This document shows, in pieces, positions 39,924 through 50,995 of a DNA stretch of 64,000 nt. Each line of letters begins with the position of its first letter. Positions within the stretch are counted from its first letter, which is position 1. The notes below the pieces were generated by a model. The model did no database searches, had not been told where the DNA came from, and was given only the letters and a program-made list of their open reading frames with translations. Location of the stretch: NCBI GenBank assembly GCA_034336665.1, contig CM067564.1, positions 45,444,951-45,508,950 of the forward strand, in the 5' to 3' direction. This DNA is from Luscinia megarhynchos. Taxonomy: Eukaryota; Chordata; Aves; Passeriformes; Turdidae. Both the position numbers and the translations under genes were made by a program.

Positions 39924-41090
39924 TTTCCCTGAATCCTGTTGATGTCTGAGCCTTTTTCCCTGCTCATGCCAGCAAATCCTCATCCCTATCTATAGATGGC
40001 AGCAACTTTCCAAATCAGCTGTGGATGCTGATGAGCCCAGATGGGCTCTGACTCCCACGGCCAGAAGTGTTTCACTGCATGCAGCAGGTAACAAACTGCA
40101 CGTGGATCTAATGGTGCGTACAAAGAGCTCCACTCACTCCTCACTTCCTGGGGAGGAATATTTTCCTTTTTTTAATGTGCTCCTGAAAAGGTTTGGATTG
40201 ACAGCAGAGACATGCATGGGGGTGGAGGAGGCAGTTGGGGGAAGTGGGTGGATTTCTTTTTGCTGCTATTAACTGCCAGCTCTGAAATAGTAAAAAAAAT
40301 AAAAAAGTACACCCTGACTGTGATTGTTGCTGGCTCTTAACATATGTCAGGCTCTTATCATTTCAGAGCAGCTGGCAAGTTCATGCAGAACCACCAGGCG
40401 GCCCAACGTGGCCAGTAATCAGCTAAGTACAGATGTCCAAATAGATGTAACTTCCATTAAACTTTAAATAAAGATAATTTATGCTGAGTAAACAGACGAG
40501 TGAGCACATTTGCCCAAATACAGATGGCACTACCTGATAGCAGTGCATTAGAAGGGTCATTAAACAGGGAGGTTCAGTAACATGGTACTCAAAGATGGTC
40601 TTCTGCAAGGGAAAAATAGCTGAGATCAGGGGTATGAAGTCTACCTCTGCATTTATTTTATTTATTTTTTTTCCTCTGCTTCATTTTAAATAACTTGGCA
40701 AGCTTGGAGTCTAAATGGGGCATAGAGAAACACTTCTTCTCCTGGAGGGACACCCTTGCACCTGTCCATGGGAAAAAAAATAAATAAAAAGGCATTGTAA
40801 TATGTCTCACTTGGAAATGAGGATAAGTCTTCAGTTGGAAGGAGGAGAAATTTCTGAGGATGAAGGCCTTAATCCAAGGCCTGATGACTTGAGGGAGTGT
40901 TGTGGTTTTAGTTTGAAGTTGGGTGGAAACACACATTTAGTGTACTGGTTTTGGTTTGCCAATTTGAAAATTGACAACTGGTTCCATTCCTTCATTACCA
41001 AAAAATAAATTAATACAAAATCAGCAGAGGGAGGGACTTCCCCTGCAAGAGGCTTTGCATTTGCCCTGCATCCCCAGGGCAAGGGAGGCT

Positions 41091-41449
41091 CCTTCCTTCC
41101 TTCCTTCCTTCCTTCCTTCCTTCCTTCCTTCCTTCCTTCCTTCCTTCCTTCCTTCCTTCCTTCCTTCCTTCCTTCCTTCCTTCCTTCCTTCCTTCCTTCC
41201 TTCCTTCCTTCCTTCCTTCCTTCCTTCCTTCCTTCCTTCCTTCCTTCCTTCCTTCCTTCCTTCCTTCCTTCCTTCCTTCCTTCCTTCCTTCCTTCCTTCC
41301 TTCCTTCCTTCCTTCCTTCCTTCCTTCCTTCCTTCCTTCCTTCCTTCCTTCCTTCCTTCCTTCCTTCCTTCCTTCCTTCCTTCCTTCCTTCCTTCCTTCC
41401 TTCCTTCCTTCCTTCCTTCCTTCCTTCCTCCCTCCCTCCCTTCCTTCCT
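41091..41449 (+). repeat. (CCTT)~90 tetranucleotide microsatellite
   Basis: A perfect CCTT/TTCC repeat from 41091 to about 41429, then a CCTC-variant block to 41440 and two more TTCC units. All pyrimidine on the plus strand and all purine on the minus strand. Because four and three share no factor, no frame on either strand contains a stop. This gives a 180-codon plus frame (SFLP repeat) and a 228-codon minus frame (KEGR repeat); both are artefacts. A mirror-symmetric polypurine tract of this length can form triplex DNA in general. Exact length may be polymorphic or assembly-limited. Confidence 0.98.
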
Positions 41450-43659
41450 GAGGGTTTCATTCTCCTCAGTAAGGACAGGGAATCCAGCTGAGGACCCAGA
41501 TTTTGGGGTTTAGGCACCAGATGTGGGGGTTCTGGCCCTCCCAGGATATTGGGAAGTTGAGGAATGAAAAGATGGGATCATCCTTAGTATGAGCAAAGCC
41601 ACTGAAATCACCTTTCTGACTTTCACCTGTTCTGTAATAACTCTCCACCTCCTTGTCTGTCATCAACAATAATCACATTATTTCAGCTTTGGGCAGATCA
41701 TGCAGTGGAACAATATCACCCATGACCTCTTTTAATCACAGCAAGCAAGGATGGGACTTTTCTTGGCTGGTTCCTGCTGGTGAACAGGTGGGTCTCCATG
41801 CTAAGCTTGTTATCCAGGTTCCTTCTGCAGCTGGAGGAGCTTCCCAGGGCAATTCCTGCTCTGAAAAGAGCTGTGATGGATCACCTCTGGAGCTGCTTCT
41901 CCCTACTGACTATTGAGAGAGTCCAGATGTCTGCACTAAGCCAGATGCCTCATTTTCAGATGGCTAATGTTAGATAAAAGAAATCCAGCTCAAAGGGGAG
42001 CATCACCCTGTCTTTATTATTTTTATTTACTATGTTCTTCTCTCTGCTTCAACTTGAACTGTAAGAAGGCTAAAGATACACTAATGCTAATATGATGTCC
42101 TGCTTACCAAACCTTCTTTTACTTTTGCTAAAGATTACCCCTGAGACATTTTCAATGGGACAACAGGAGGATGCTATTTAGTTATTCCAGATGCATTTTC
42201 AGAAAATAAACTTAAAGCACCTGGGTTTTGAGTCTTGCACTTATGGCCTTGCCTTGCTTTTATTTGTTGCCAAATATTTTATTTTCAAGTATGTGTAAGG
42301 TCAAAATCCCCTCTTCCCATATTACAAGATACTGTCTTTCCTTTGACTGTCTCAGAGTCCTCCCTCCAGTGACTCTCATTTTAATCCAGGGCCCTTTCTA
42401 AAAAACCCTTGGTCTGCTTTGATCCCATTCACGATAGTGACCTACAGGAAACCTTGCATCTCCCCTCAACTTTCTTCTCCCATCATTTTAAAATAATCCC
42501 TGTTAAAAATATGTCACATCAAATTCTGTAACTATTGAGGCTGATGGTGAGATTCTCTAGCAAGAACATTCATGCTGCTGCAGGCACTTTTGAAACATTT
42601 TTTGCCCTGAATTCTCTCAATAATATTTAAATTAATGACAAGTGGCTGGGATGAGGCACTGAACAACAGAATCTGATGCTCCACTGAAGATTTCCAGCAT
42701 CATGTGTTATTCAAAGTATTTCCTTCTTCAGGGTGATTACTTCATTTTACATTTCCTGGCCTCGTGCTCATGTCACACCCCAGTTCCTGTGGCTGTCAGA
42801 TTAAACACTCCTTTATCAGAAGAAATGCCACGGAATTATACAATTTCTCTGGCCATTTAACACCTTTATCTCTGCCTTGCCTCTGCCAGGATTACTGCCA
42901 CAGATTTGCCCTGTCCTTGCTATCCTAGAAAACTCCTAAAATATTTATGGGAGGACTTCCTGGGGTGTATTTTTAACATTCCTTTAGCATGTACACAAAA
43001 ACCCCATGTTTTTGTCAAGGAAAAAATGTGTGCAGGCACAAACGACCTTTTCATCTTTGAAATGGTATAATTAAAAAAAATTAATAATCTCGATGGTTAG
43101 GGCAAACTTTCTGAATCCTGGTGATTTCTTTCCCATTAAACACAAGTGGGGTGAGACCCTTGTTCATGCAAACCCACCTGAAGGAGCTGACAGCTTGGAG
43201 CTGACACCCACTTGCTGGAAAGCTCTAAGAACATTAATCTTGATGGAGGTGCCACCTGGGACCAGGTTCAAGGAAACCAAAGTCCTTTTGAATGGTCCAG
43301 AGCACTCAGAGCACCTCCCTCCCTCACCCAGGGTGTTTTCTGCTGCTCACACACATGCACAGGGTGGCTCCCCATGGCTGGGGGGACCTCAGCAATGCTG
43401 TGGGGTCACAGCACAGCCACCACTTCATGTAGGGTCATTTCAGCCTGGGACAGCCCCAGCTGAGAGGGGTGACAGCAGGTGACAGGCTGTGCTGGGAGCA
43501 GGCTGTGCCAGCTCAGCTGCACAGCTCAGAGTGTGAGCACAGCACATGAAACCTGCTTAGCAAGCATCACCCTGGCACACAGCAGAGCCTGCCCTGCCCT
43601 AGGCCTGGCTTTGCTCTTCCACAGTTTTAAGCAACAACCTCCCCCAGCCATATGAAAAG
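41450..43659. other. Unique non-coding sequence, no gene seen
   Basis: No exon or repeat is recognised. A 129-codon plus frame at 43093-43482 is in a locally GC-richer stretch and has no recognised domain. Confidence 0.5.
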
Positions 43660-43707
43660 TCATAGAATAATAGACTAGTTTGGGTTGGAAGAGATTTTTA
43701 ACATCAC
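43660..43707 (-). mobile_element. CR1 LINE 3'-end relic
   Basis: CATAGAATAATAGACTAG followed by TTTGGGTTGGAAGAGAT is the reverse complement of a CR1 3' end, with the octamer tail at the left. It breaks off after 48 bases, exactly where the retroviral LTR starts. Confidence 0.85.
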
Positions 43708-43970
43708 TGTCCTGTTTTCAGCTCAGGTAGAGTTAATTTCTTGTCAGCAGCTGTTCCAGTGTTGTTTTGGGTTCAGGATGGGAATGGTGTTGATGACACA
43801 CTGATGGTTTGGGTTTTTGCTAAGCTGTGTTTATCCTAAGTCAAGGACAGTTTGTTGTTTTTTTTTCCCTCTGTCTCATGCTCTGCCAGGTTCACAAAAG
43901 AAATTGGGAGGGATCATAGCTGGGGCAGGTGGCCCAAACTGACCACAGGGATATTCCATAGCATTGGATG
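43708..43970 (+). mobile_element. Partial LTR of an avian endogenous retrovirus
   Basis: The block opens with TGTCCTG and TTTCAGCTCAGGTAGAGTTA and continues with GTTGATGACACACTGATG, CTCATGCTCTGCCAG and GACCACAGGGATATTCCATA. This order is that of a common avian endogenous retrovirus LTR (ERVL-like, from memory). The 5' end carries the expected TG. Similarity stops after the ATTCCATA segment, so the promoter/TATA half and the terminal CA are missing. A small internal gap follows the TGCCAG word. No retroviral coding sequence is nearby, so this is a truncated solo LTR with no coding capacity. Confidence 0.82.
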
Positions 43971-44988
43971 AAGGGTTTTCAAATCAGATTCATTTCTGAG
44001 CCCTTGTTCAAGCTGTGAATTCTGAATTTGGATTTAGGCATTCCTCAGATACAGCAATTATTATCCCTGATAGGTATTCTGCTATTTTTGTCTGTTACCA
44101 CCAGTAATTTTTTCTACTCTGATGTCTCCTGAGGGCCAGTTTCTGCTAGAAATTGTCAAAATATTTACTTGCTTCTCAAAAAATAAAAAAAAAAAAAAAT
44201 CATGGGAGAGCTTAGCCAAGATGAGCTGTGTCCCTGTTCTGCAGCCAGCCCTCCCAGTCCCAGCCATTCCCACAGAGTGGGATTCCTTCTTCTGGCTGCT
44301 GTGATCGTTCTCCTTCCAAGAACAACTGCTGAACAGACAACTGAGTCACTCGAGGATACCAGGCAGAGACGTGGGAGAGAAAATCAGGGAGTTGTTCACA
44401 ATCTGCTCCCGGTGTTTGAAATCACAGCTAATTGCCCTGGCTTGGCACAGTGGCTTCTGGGTCACTCCCTGAAGTACAGAGAGTGACATGTGGAGAAGAC
44501 CCTCAGGGACACATTAGTGAATTGTTCCATCCATTTGCTGCCTTTTAGACATGATAGTTGTTCTGACACCTCAAATTAAATCACCCAGACCTGGCAATGA
44601 GGCCACCCTGAGAGCTCCTCCACGTAAAGTGTGAGTCTGAGGTGACATTCTGAAATTACCTCGCTAAAACTGGTGCACGTGGCTGTGGGCAAGATGCTGA
44701 TTTTGGTTTCAGTCAGGACATATTTTGTTATTCTGTCTGTTTATGTAAAGCAAGTCGTTTGGGTTGCATTAATTAAAATGGTTCATCCTTGTGGAAGAAA
44801 AGCCCAGGAGTTGTCAGAAGGAGCCAAGAAGCACAGAGGCAGCTCCATCTCAAGGATGCAAATAAATGTCATGATTTTGACTTTATATTAGTTATTGTCT
44901 TGTTTATTTTATTACTGTTTCAGGCCAGAAGCTTAGGAACTAAATAACCCATGGCAAAGAAAATCCTCTTCTTTTTAATAGGGGCAGG
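43971..44988. other. Unique non-coding sequence, no gene seen
   Basis: Sequence downstream of the broken LTR. It holds an A-rich tract at about 44180-44200 and no recognised exon, RNA or element. Confidence 0.5.
44177..44200 (+). repeat. A-rich tract
   Basis: AAAAAATAAA followed by a run of A. It is simple low-complexity DNA without visible retroposon structure around it. Confidence 0.8.
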
Positions 44989-45072
44989 GAATCATAGAAA
45001 GTTAAGGTTGGAAGGCACCTTGAAGATAATTTAGCCCCAGTCTTGAGGTAAAACCCTTCTGCCAGGATGAGA
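44989..45072 (-). mobile_element. CR1 LINE 3'-end relic
   Basis: GAATCATAGAAAGTTAAGG followed by TTGGAAGGCACCTTGAAGAT is the reverse complement of a CR1 3' end (octamer tail, then the TTGGAAGGGACCTTAAAGAT-type segment). Similarity weakens after about 45050. It is a minus-strand, diverged, short copy. Confidence 0.82.
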
Positions 45073-45479
45073 ATCTTTCAATTCTGTGAGCAAAATATAA
45101 TTTTGAGTGTGACCAGATGCCTCAAACCATCTGACTGGTTTAAAATAGGAGGAACAGCTTTTCCAAGAAAAGTTATTAGGTCAAATCCTCCCCTCTCATC
45201 CCACTCTGCAGCACACTGATGCCACTGATGCTGCTGCTAAGGAAATGTTGACTGACACAGCCTGTCAGGAAAATAAAGGGTTTAAGAAATGGGTTAAATA
45301 TTTCAGGCTCTGATTTAACCACCATCTGAGTTAGCAGCAACTTATATATTGATGGCAAGGAACTCTGAGTGCTGGCAAAGCAGAGGGAAGGTGCTGATAG
45401 ATCAGATCAGCCCAGCCACAAAACACTCTTAAAAATGCACATATACATGGCAAGGTTATTCAGCTCCTGCCTTTGGGTG

Positions 45480-46420
45480 GAATAATTGCTGTGTGAAACA
45501 TTAGTGAATCAGCATGAATGTTTCATAAGTTTGAATTTATAAAATATTTCTGATTTTCCTGTACACATGCCTTCCAAAGATAACTTTCAAGTGCTTGCTG
45601 TATTATGCATCTCACTTTTCAAGAGAACAGCATGATTTCCTTGAAGACATATCCGTTTAGAGAGTTGCCATGGCAATTTGTTCCCACCCCCCAAAAATGC
45701 TTAAAAACAGATTTTTCCATTGTCTTCTGATTTCTGCAGATTACAACATGCTTTGCTTTTCTCTCTTCCCTAGAGTAGCTCTAGGTGAGTGTTCAGGAAA
45801 AAAAATGGAAGTGAAATCTTTTTTTTGTTTGTTTAAATTACCTTCTGATGGGAGCAGAAAGCTTTTTCCTCTAAAGTTGAGTCAAAACCAGGCAAAATCA
45901 TTTTACTATTTGAAACAATCAGTTATTAGCATGATTTTTTTTTATCCCAGGAGAGTCCTGATAAAAAATTGCCTGTGCAAACATAAAACCTCTTTTTACA
46001 TATGCAAGGTAATTATTAATCCAATTAACCATCTGCATACCAGCATATTTAATTAGTTCTCAGAATTACTCTTTCCCTGCTGTAATTGAACTAACCACCT
46101 TGTGCAATCTGTAAATCTGACCCAATAAGGTATATTTTGGCAAAAACTGGATTAATTGAAGAATTTTCCTTATTAATTTTTTTTTTGTTTCTGCCCCCAA
46201 AGAAAGGCAGTCAGCAATGAGGATTATATTTTCAAATGCTGACAAATTATGGTTTCATTTCTGGAGGGGAAAAATGGCCAAAAATTAATATAGTGATATT
46301 TTTATCCTTATTAACTTTTTAACAACAATTACCCTCTTTGATCATTGGTAATTGCTTGGTCCCTGAGTATAATCAGAGAGAGAGTATTTTGACTCTAGAA
46401 CAGACTGCCTTGATTGTAAA
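45480..46420. promoter_or_regulatory. AT-rich, motif-dense unique block (possible conserved element)
   Basis: Features include GTTTCATAAGTTTGAATTTAT near 45520-45540, TTATGCATC near 45603, and ATTATTAATCCAATTAACC at about 46012-46030. TTTAATTAGTT lies near 46047, GGATTAATTGAAG near 46150 and TTACCCTCTTTGATCATTGG near 46330-46350. Clusters of homeodomain, octamer-like and TCF-like (CTTTGATC) words resemble developmental enhancers. A 128-codon open frame at 45670-46056 overlaps it but has no domain. The regulatory reading is inference only. Confidence 0.25.
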
Positions 46421-47112
46421 CACTCCTTCTTTCCCTCTTTTATTAAAAAATAAAATGAAAAACTAATGGTGTTTGACAAGTCCATTCTTGGAGCTGTTTC
46501 ATATCAGAGGTTGTGCTGTGTTTTTAAAATAATATTGCTCTTTCACAATTCTGGTTTTAATTGCTCTGCTGGGGCAGATGTTCAGCACAAAATTTGTGTC
46601 CTGATGGTTTTTCCTTTGTGCAGGAAACTAAAAAATTCCAGGAAGCAAAAACACCTGAGTGGGTTTGACCAGGTAGCTCTGAGAGACCTGAGCTTGTTCC
46701 ACTGAAATGGGGATAACAAAATGAGGAGGAAAAGGGATGAAAAAACAAAAAGGAAGGGCTCTTCTGACATCACTTGAGATGTCTTGGAGGCACCTGAATT
46801 ACCCTGACAGGTCTGGTGTGGGGAGGATCTGTGGGAGACTCTGCTGAACAAAAATAAAAGGGCTATGGATGGTTCTGTTGAGGAGATTGGGCTAAATTTT
46901 TGTCCTCTACAGACTTTACTGAGGTTTGACTTCCAGCCCAGGGGCTCCTGGGTGGATGGGGTATCATCATCCATTTGTGTCTAAGCAGTGAGCTGAAGAT
47001 TTATTTCTTTTCTGTCTCATCCTGTGATAACTCTGCTCCTTCCAAGCCCTGCAAGAAATGGTATTTTTCCCGTTCTGCCTGGCCTTCACACCCTGTCCTG
47101 GCTTGGCACAGG

Positions 47113-47154
47113 ACAGGTATTTACATAGCAAGTATTTACATAGTAAATACCTGT
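47113..47154. repeat. Perfect 12-bp inverted repeat with forkhead-type words
   Basis: ACAGGTATTTAC (47113-47124) and GTAAATACCTGT (47143-47154) are exact reverse complements with an 18-base loop. The loop holds a direct repeat of the arm core: GTATTTACATAG occurs at 47117-47128 and 47132-47143. This gives three TATTTAC/GTAAATA words, which match the forkhead (FOX) consensus RTAAAYA. It could be a protein-binding array or a small duplication with an inverted copy. Confidence 0.85.
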
Positions 47155-48199
47155 TCCCTGTTCCAGCTCACCAAGCCTTGGATGCTCTTTCCCAAAAGGA
47201 ATCCAAGAGATGACCCTGCCTCACCACTGTACACATGGAGGGAACTCTGATTTTAGAAGTCCCAGAAAACTCAATTCAGTCACCATAAAACCAGTATTTG
47301 TTGAATTATGGTTCAGAATTTAGGAGCATCTAGACCAGGTGTTAGGAATTGTGGCTGAATCTCAGATCCTGATGACATTGCCAAGACATTACAGTAGCTC
47401 AACAAGTGTGGAAGACTCACAGAGTGAAAGATTTGGACTCTGCAGCCTTTAGGTTGTAACAATCATTTGCTGCTTTCCCTGTTCCTCCTGTTTGAACAAC
47501 TTAAGCTATTACTGCCTCAGCATTCCTGTTTGCCTCTGCTATTATGTGTTCTGGAACAATGAACACAATCACCCATTTCAGAACAGGATTTTGACTGTGT
47601 GTTTGTAAATAGGCTTCTAAGCAGAAAGGGAGGGTGGGGAAATGAAGGATTGCTATCTGATTTCCATATATTTATATATATACACATAAATAATGAGAGC
47701 TTTCTGATGCTTTGCTGCTTCCTAGGATGGGTTACAAAAGGCTAAACTGGAATCAATGGGATTTTTGCTTTTGCCTCCGAGATATATCTCTGGTTTAATT
47801 ACTAAATAATCTGCCTACAAAGTTGATCCAACTGAACCAGACACAATGTTCATTTTTGCAATGCTATGTGCATGTAAGTAGAGAGGAGTTCTGAATGCTG
47901 ATTTCCTCTCTGCCTCATCCCCATCTGAAAAGAAAAAAGGCAAAAAAAAAGTGTTCATAATTAAAGATGACCCAGCTGAAGCGAATTAAAAGCTGAGAAG
48001 TTGTTGAAATATTAAAGACAATTTGTGCTGTGCTTAGTCTTGCCCTGAGCAACATCCTTGCCCTGTCCTTACATGGTGTTCTGCATTTTGGGTCTCACAG
48101 GCCTGATTCCACCCAGAGTCAGGGGTGCCCTCAGCTCTGAGCTGGAATGTGTCTGCCATGGATATCTCCCCCTCACAGCTGCACAGCTGGGATGGAACT

Positions 48200-48467
48200 G
48201 GCATAGGACAAGAGGAACAGGTGGTAAGGCAAGAGGAAATGGCTCCAAGTTGCACCAGAGGAAGTTTAGGCTGGATATTTTTTAAAAAACACTTCACTGG
48301 AAGGGTTGTCAAGCATTGGAAGTGGTGCAATCACTGCCCCTGGAAATGTTCAAAAAAGTGTGAATGTGGCATTTCAGGACATGGTTTTGTGGTGGACCTG
48401 GGAGAGCTGGGTCAGTGGTTTGACTCAGTGATCCTGGAGGAATTTTCCAACCTAAACAATTCCATGG
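48200..48467 (+). mobile_element. CR1 LINE fragment, end of ORF2 plus 3' UTR
   Basis: The plus strand encodes NGSKLHQRKFRLDIF, then, after a frame change in a T/A run near 48278-48288, HFTGRVVKHW. These match the CR1 ORF2 end ([30 protein letters not shown]). The 3' UTR follows, with GTGGTGGACCTGGGAG, GTTTGACTCAGTGATCC and TTTTCCAACCTAAACAATTCC. The octamer tail is reduced to one imperfect unit. The frameshift and stop codons make it a dead, 5'-truncated copy. Confidence 0.92.
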
Positions 48468-49914
48468 TGACAGCAGACAGGTTTCTGTACTCATACAGCA
48501 TTGGATGTGCACACTCAAGGAAGGTACTGGAAGCAAAGGCTGCCAGATCCCAAACTTTGCTAGTGAATCTTGCCATGAACTTGGGAGAGTTGCATAAAAC
48601 CCACAGGAATTCAAAACTGCCATCGGTGCTAGAAAAACGGGGAGCTGTCAGCCAGCTTTCATTTGAAATAAAATGATGTTGTATGCCACAAGCTGGCTCA
48701 TCTTCCTCTGGTTTGTATGCTAAGTGCAAGAAATGAGCACACCAGAACATGTGCACAGCCTCATTCATCTGTTTGACGTGAGGATGTCCCAGGGAAAAGC
48801 AAAATCCTTTCAATCCTCTCTCTTTGTAACCAGAAAAGAGAGCAAAAGCATACAAGTTTCTACCTGCCTGTGGATCCTACAGGAGGTTTGGATGAACTTC
48901 CCAGGAGCTCCCTGAAGGTGCTGTCACAGACCTTGTAACTCACACTGACAGCTCCCAGCCACCATAACAAACCTGTGTGTGATTTCCTCTTCGAATTCAT
49001 TTAATTTTGGCTTCTGATCCTTGAATACCATCAGTCAAGAGCTTATGCAGAACCAAGCCAGCTTTCTAAAAATCAGCCAAAATATCACAGTGCCAGGCAC
49101 CTTAGGCTGGTGTGTGCTGATCCTCCATTCTTTGATTCCTCCAGCTCTGCTTTTTGAGAGAAGCTGCACCACCCGAGCTGTCAGAGCAGCACAAAACTAA
49201 TAACCAGGCTGAGCTACGTCCTGATGATGTGACAATGGTACTGATGGTGCTTATTCTCAGAGACTACAAGGCAGCATTTCTTTGATTGCTTATGGGAACA
49301 CTTTACAGCTGAAGTATAATTTCATTTATTAGAGGCAGACAGCTTATAAAAATGTGTGAAACACAACAGGTACCAAAAGGAAAGCTTGGGAAGACTAATG
49401 AGGCACAAGGCTCGTACCTTTAAAGAAAACAAAGGTTTCTACAGACAAACAGCTGATGCAGTTTGTTTTTTATAGACATAAATCAATCAAAATATTCAAA
49501 CCATGTTGTCCTGAAGTGTTACAGCTGATGCATTTCATCTAAAATTATTGATGACCTTGCTTTTAAACAGAGGATAGGACCAAAAAAAAAAACCACGGAG
49601 AAAAAACCAAAAACTGTCACATTCAAAGAAATATAGCTGGAGTGAAAACCAATCTAGCAGAAGGGGAAAATGTGCACAAGTGAAATTATAATAGTATTGT
49701 CACAAAATGTCTCTTCCTCAGAACTGTCTCCCACCCTGCCCAAGCACTGAATTAAAACAAAATGTGATGCAAACAGAATATGTCCAGGAGTGAAAAGGTC
49801 AGTGTGGTTCAAGAGTGGCAGAACTGCCCCAAGCAGCTGCAGGAGGGTTTGCAGATTCATGTCCCAGCTGCAGGGGGATGTCCCTGCTCAGTGACAGTGG
49901 AGCAAAGACCAAAG
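48468..49914. other. Unique non-coding sequence, no gene seen
   Basis: Opposed open frames of 183 (partly CR1-derived) and 147 codons overlap at 48125-48855 and have no domain outside the CR1 part. An AT-rich stretch at 49190-49580 has TAATTTCATTTATTAG-type words. Nothing else is recognised. Confidence 0.5.
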
Positions 49915-50268
49915 GAGGCACCTTGGACTACATCAGGCTGCTCAGAGCCCTGTCCAGCTTGGCCTTGAGCAGCTCCAGGTGTGGGGCAACCTGTGCCAGT
50001 GTTTCATCACCCTCACTGTAAAAAATACCTTCTTCCTTGTACCTGATGTAGATCAACTCTCCTTCAGTGTAAAACCATTATCCCTTGTCCTGTCACAGCA
50101 TTCCCTGCCAAAAGGTCTGTCCCCATCTGTCTGAGGCCTCTGTGGGAACTGCAAGATGCTCTAGGTCTCCCTGGAGCCTTCTCTTCTCCAGCCTCAACAG
50201 CCCCAGCTCCATCCTCACAGAAAAGCTGTTCCATCACTCCAATCACCTTTGTGGCCTCCTCTGGCTCC
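49915..50268 (-). mobile_element. CR1 LINE fragment, ORF2 C-terminal region
   Basis: The plus strand reads CATCAGGCTGCTCAGAGCCC, TGTGCCAGTGTTTCATCACC, CTCACTGTAAAAAATACCTT, TATCCCTTGTCCTGTCACAG, CTTCTCTTCTCCAGCCTCAA and CTTTGTGGCCTCCTCTGGC. This is the reverse complement of the C-terminal part of CR1 ORF2 and the adjoining UTR. The 3' octamer tail and the last stretch of 3' UTR are not recognisable at the left end. The copy is truncated at both ends and has no intact frame. Confidence 0.92.
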
Positions 50269-50746
50269 ACTCCTACATATCACTATAAGGAATCTTTGGA
50301 TTATAATCCTAATTAAGGCATTAATGAGTTGAGCTTCCCCCGTTCCTGATAACAAAACAACCAAAGCATGTTCTGAGAGAGATGAGACTCAGGAAGCAAA
50401 GTGTGTGGTGCCCTTCCCTGTCCCTCATTCCTCTGTGACATTCTTTGTGATCCATCACACAGACATTCTTTCTCATCCAAATTATTTCACATTTTGTTGA
50501 ATTCAGGTAGGGGTCATGGAGCCAGTTCAGTTCCCATCATTTTGGCTGCACAGTTTTGGGTTTTGGCAAAATACAAAAGGAAAAGTTTGGCAATCTGGTA
50601 AAGGCCTGTTTTCTTTTATGTGAAAGCCATTTAGCACTGTCAGGGAGGGGGCCTTGAGGGAGAAGTCAGTACCATGAACCTTGTTTTGGAAGCCCTGACA
50701 TGTTCTGAAGAATGAGAGACCTGTCTGTAATAAAGAATTAAGCTTA

Positions 50747-50995
50747 TGGATGGAATGGAATGGAATGGAATGGAATGGAATGGAATGGAATGGAATGGAA
50801 TGGAATGGAATAGAATAGAATAGAATAGAATAGAATAGAATAGAATAGAATAGAATAGAATAGAATAGAATAGAATAGAATAGAATAGAATAGAATAGAA
50901 TAGAATAGAATAGAATAGAATAGAATAGAATAGAATAGAATAGAATAGAATAGAATAGAATAGAATAGAATAGAATAGAATAGAATAGAATAGAA
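50747..50995 (+). repeat. Compound pentamer array: (TGGAA)12 then (TAGAA)37
   Basis: After a partial TGGA at 50747-50750, twelve TGGAA units run 50751-50810. They switch without any mixed zone to thirty-seven TAGAA units at 50811-50995. The TAGAA end abuts the 3' end of a minus-strand CR1 copy, so on the CR1 sense strand the array reads TTCTA then TTCCA. Stop-free frames across it give a 169-codon minus-strand open frame, which is an artefact. Copy number is probably polymorphic. Confidence 0.98.

Noticed and set aside
40831..41517. Open frames of 228 codons (minus, KEGR repeat) and 180 codons (plus, SFLP repeat).
   Set aside because: They are stop-free readings of the CCTT microsatellite. 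The flanking codons show no domain.
43093..43482. 129-codon plus-strand open frame in a GC-richer stretch.
   Set aside because: There is no domain and a second overlapping frame of similar quality. It looks like composition-driven chance.
45670..46056. 128-codon plus-strand open frame.
   Set aside because: The translation is rich in F, K and L from AT-rich DNA. No domain or supporting context is seen.
48125..48855. Opposed open frames of 183 (plus) and 147 (minus) codons.
   Set aside because: The plus frame runs through the CR1 ORF2 end and its 3' UTR out of the native frame. The minus frame overlaps it and has no domain.
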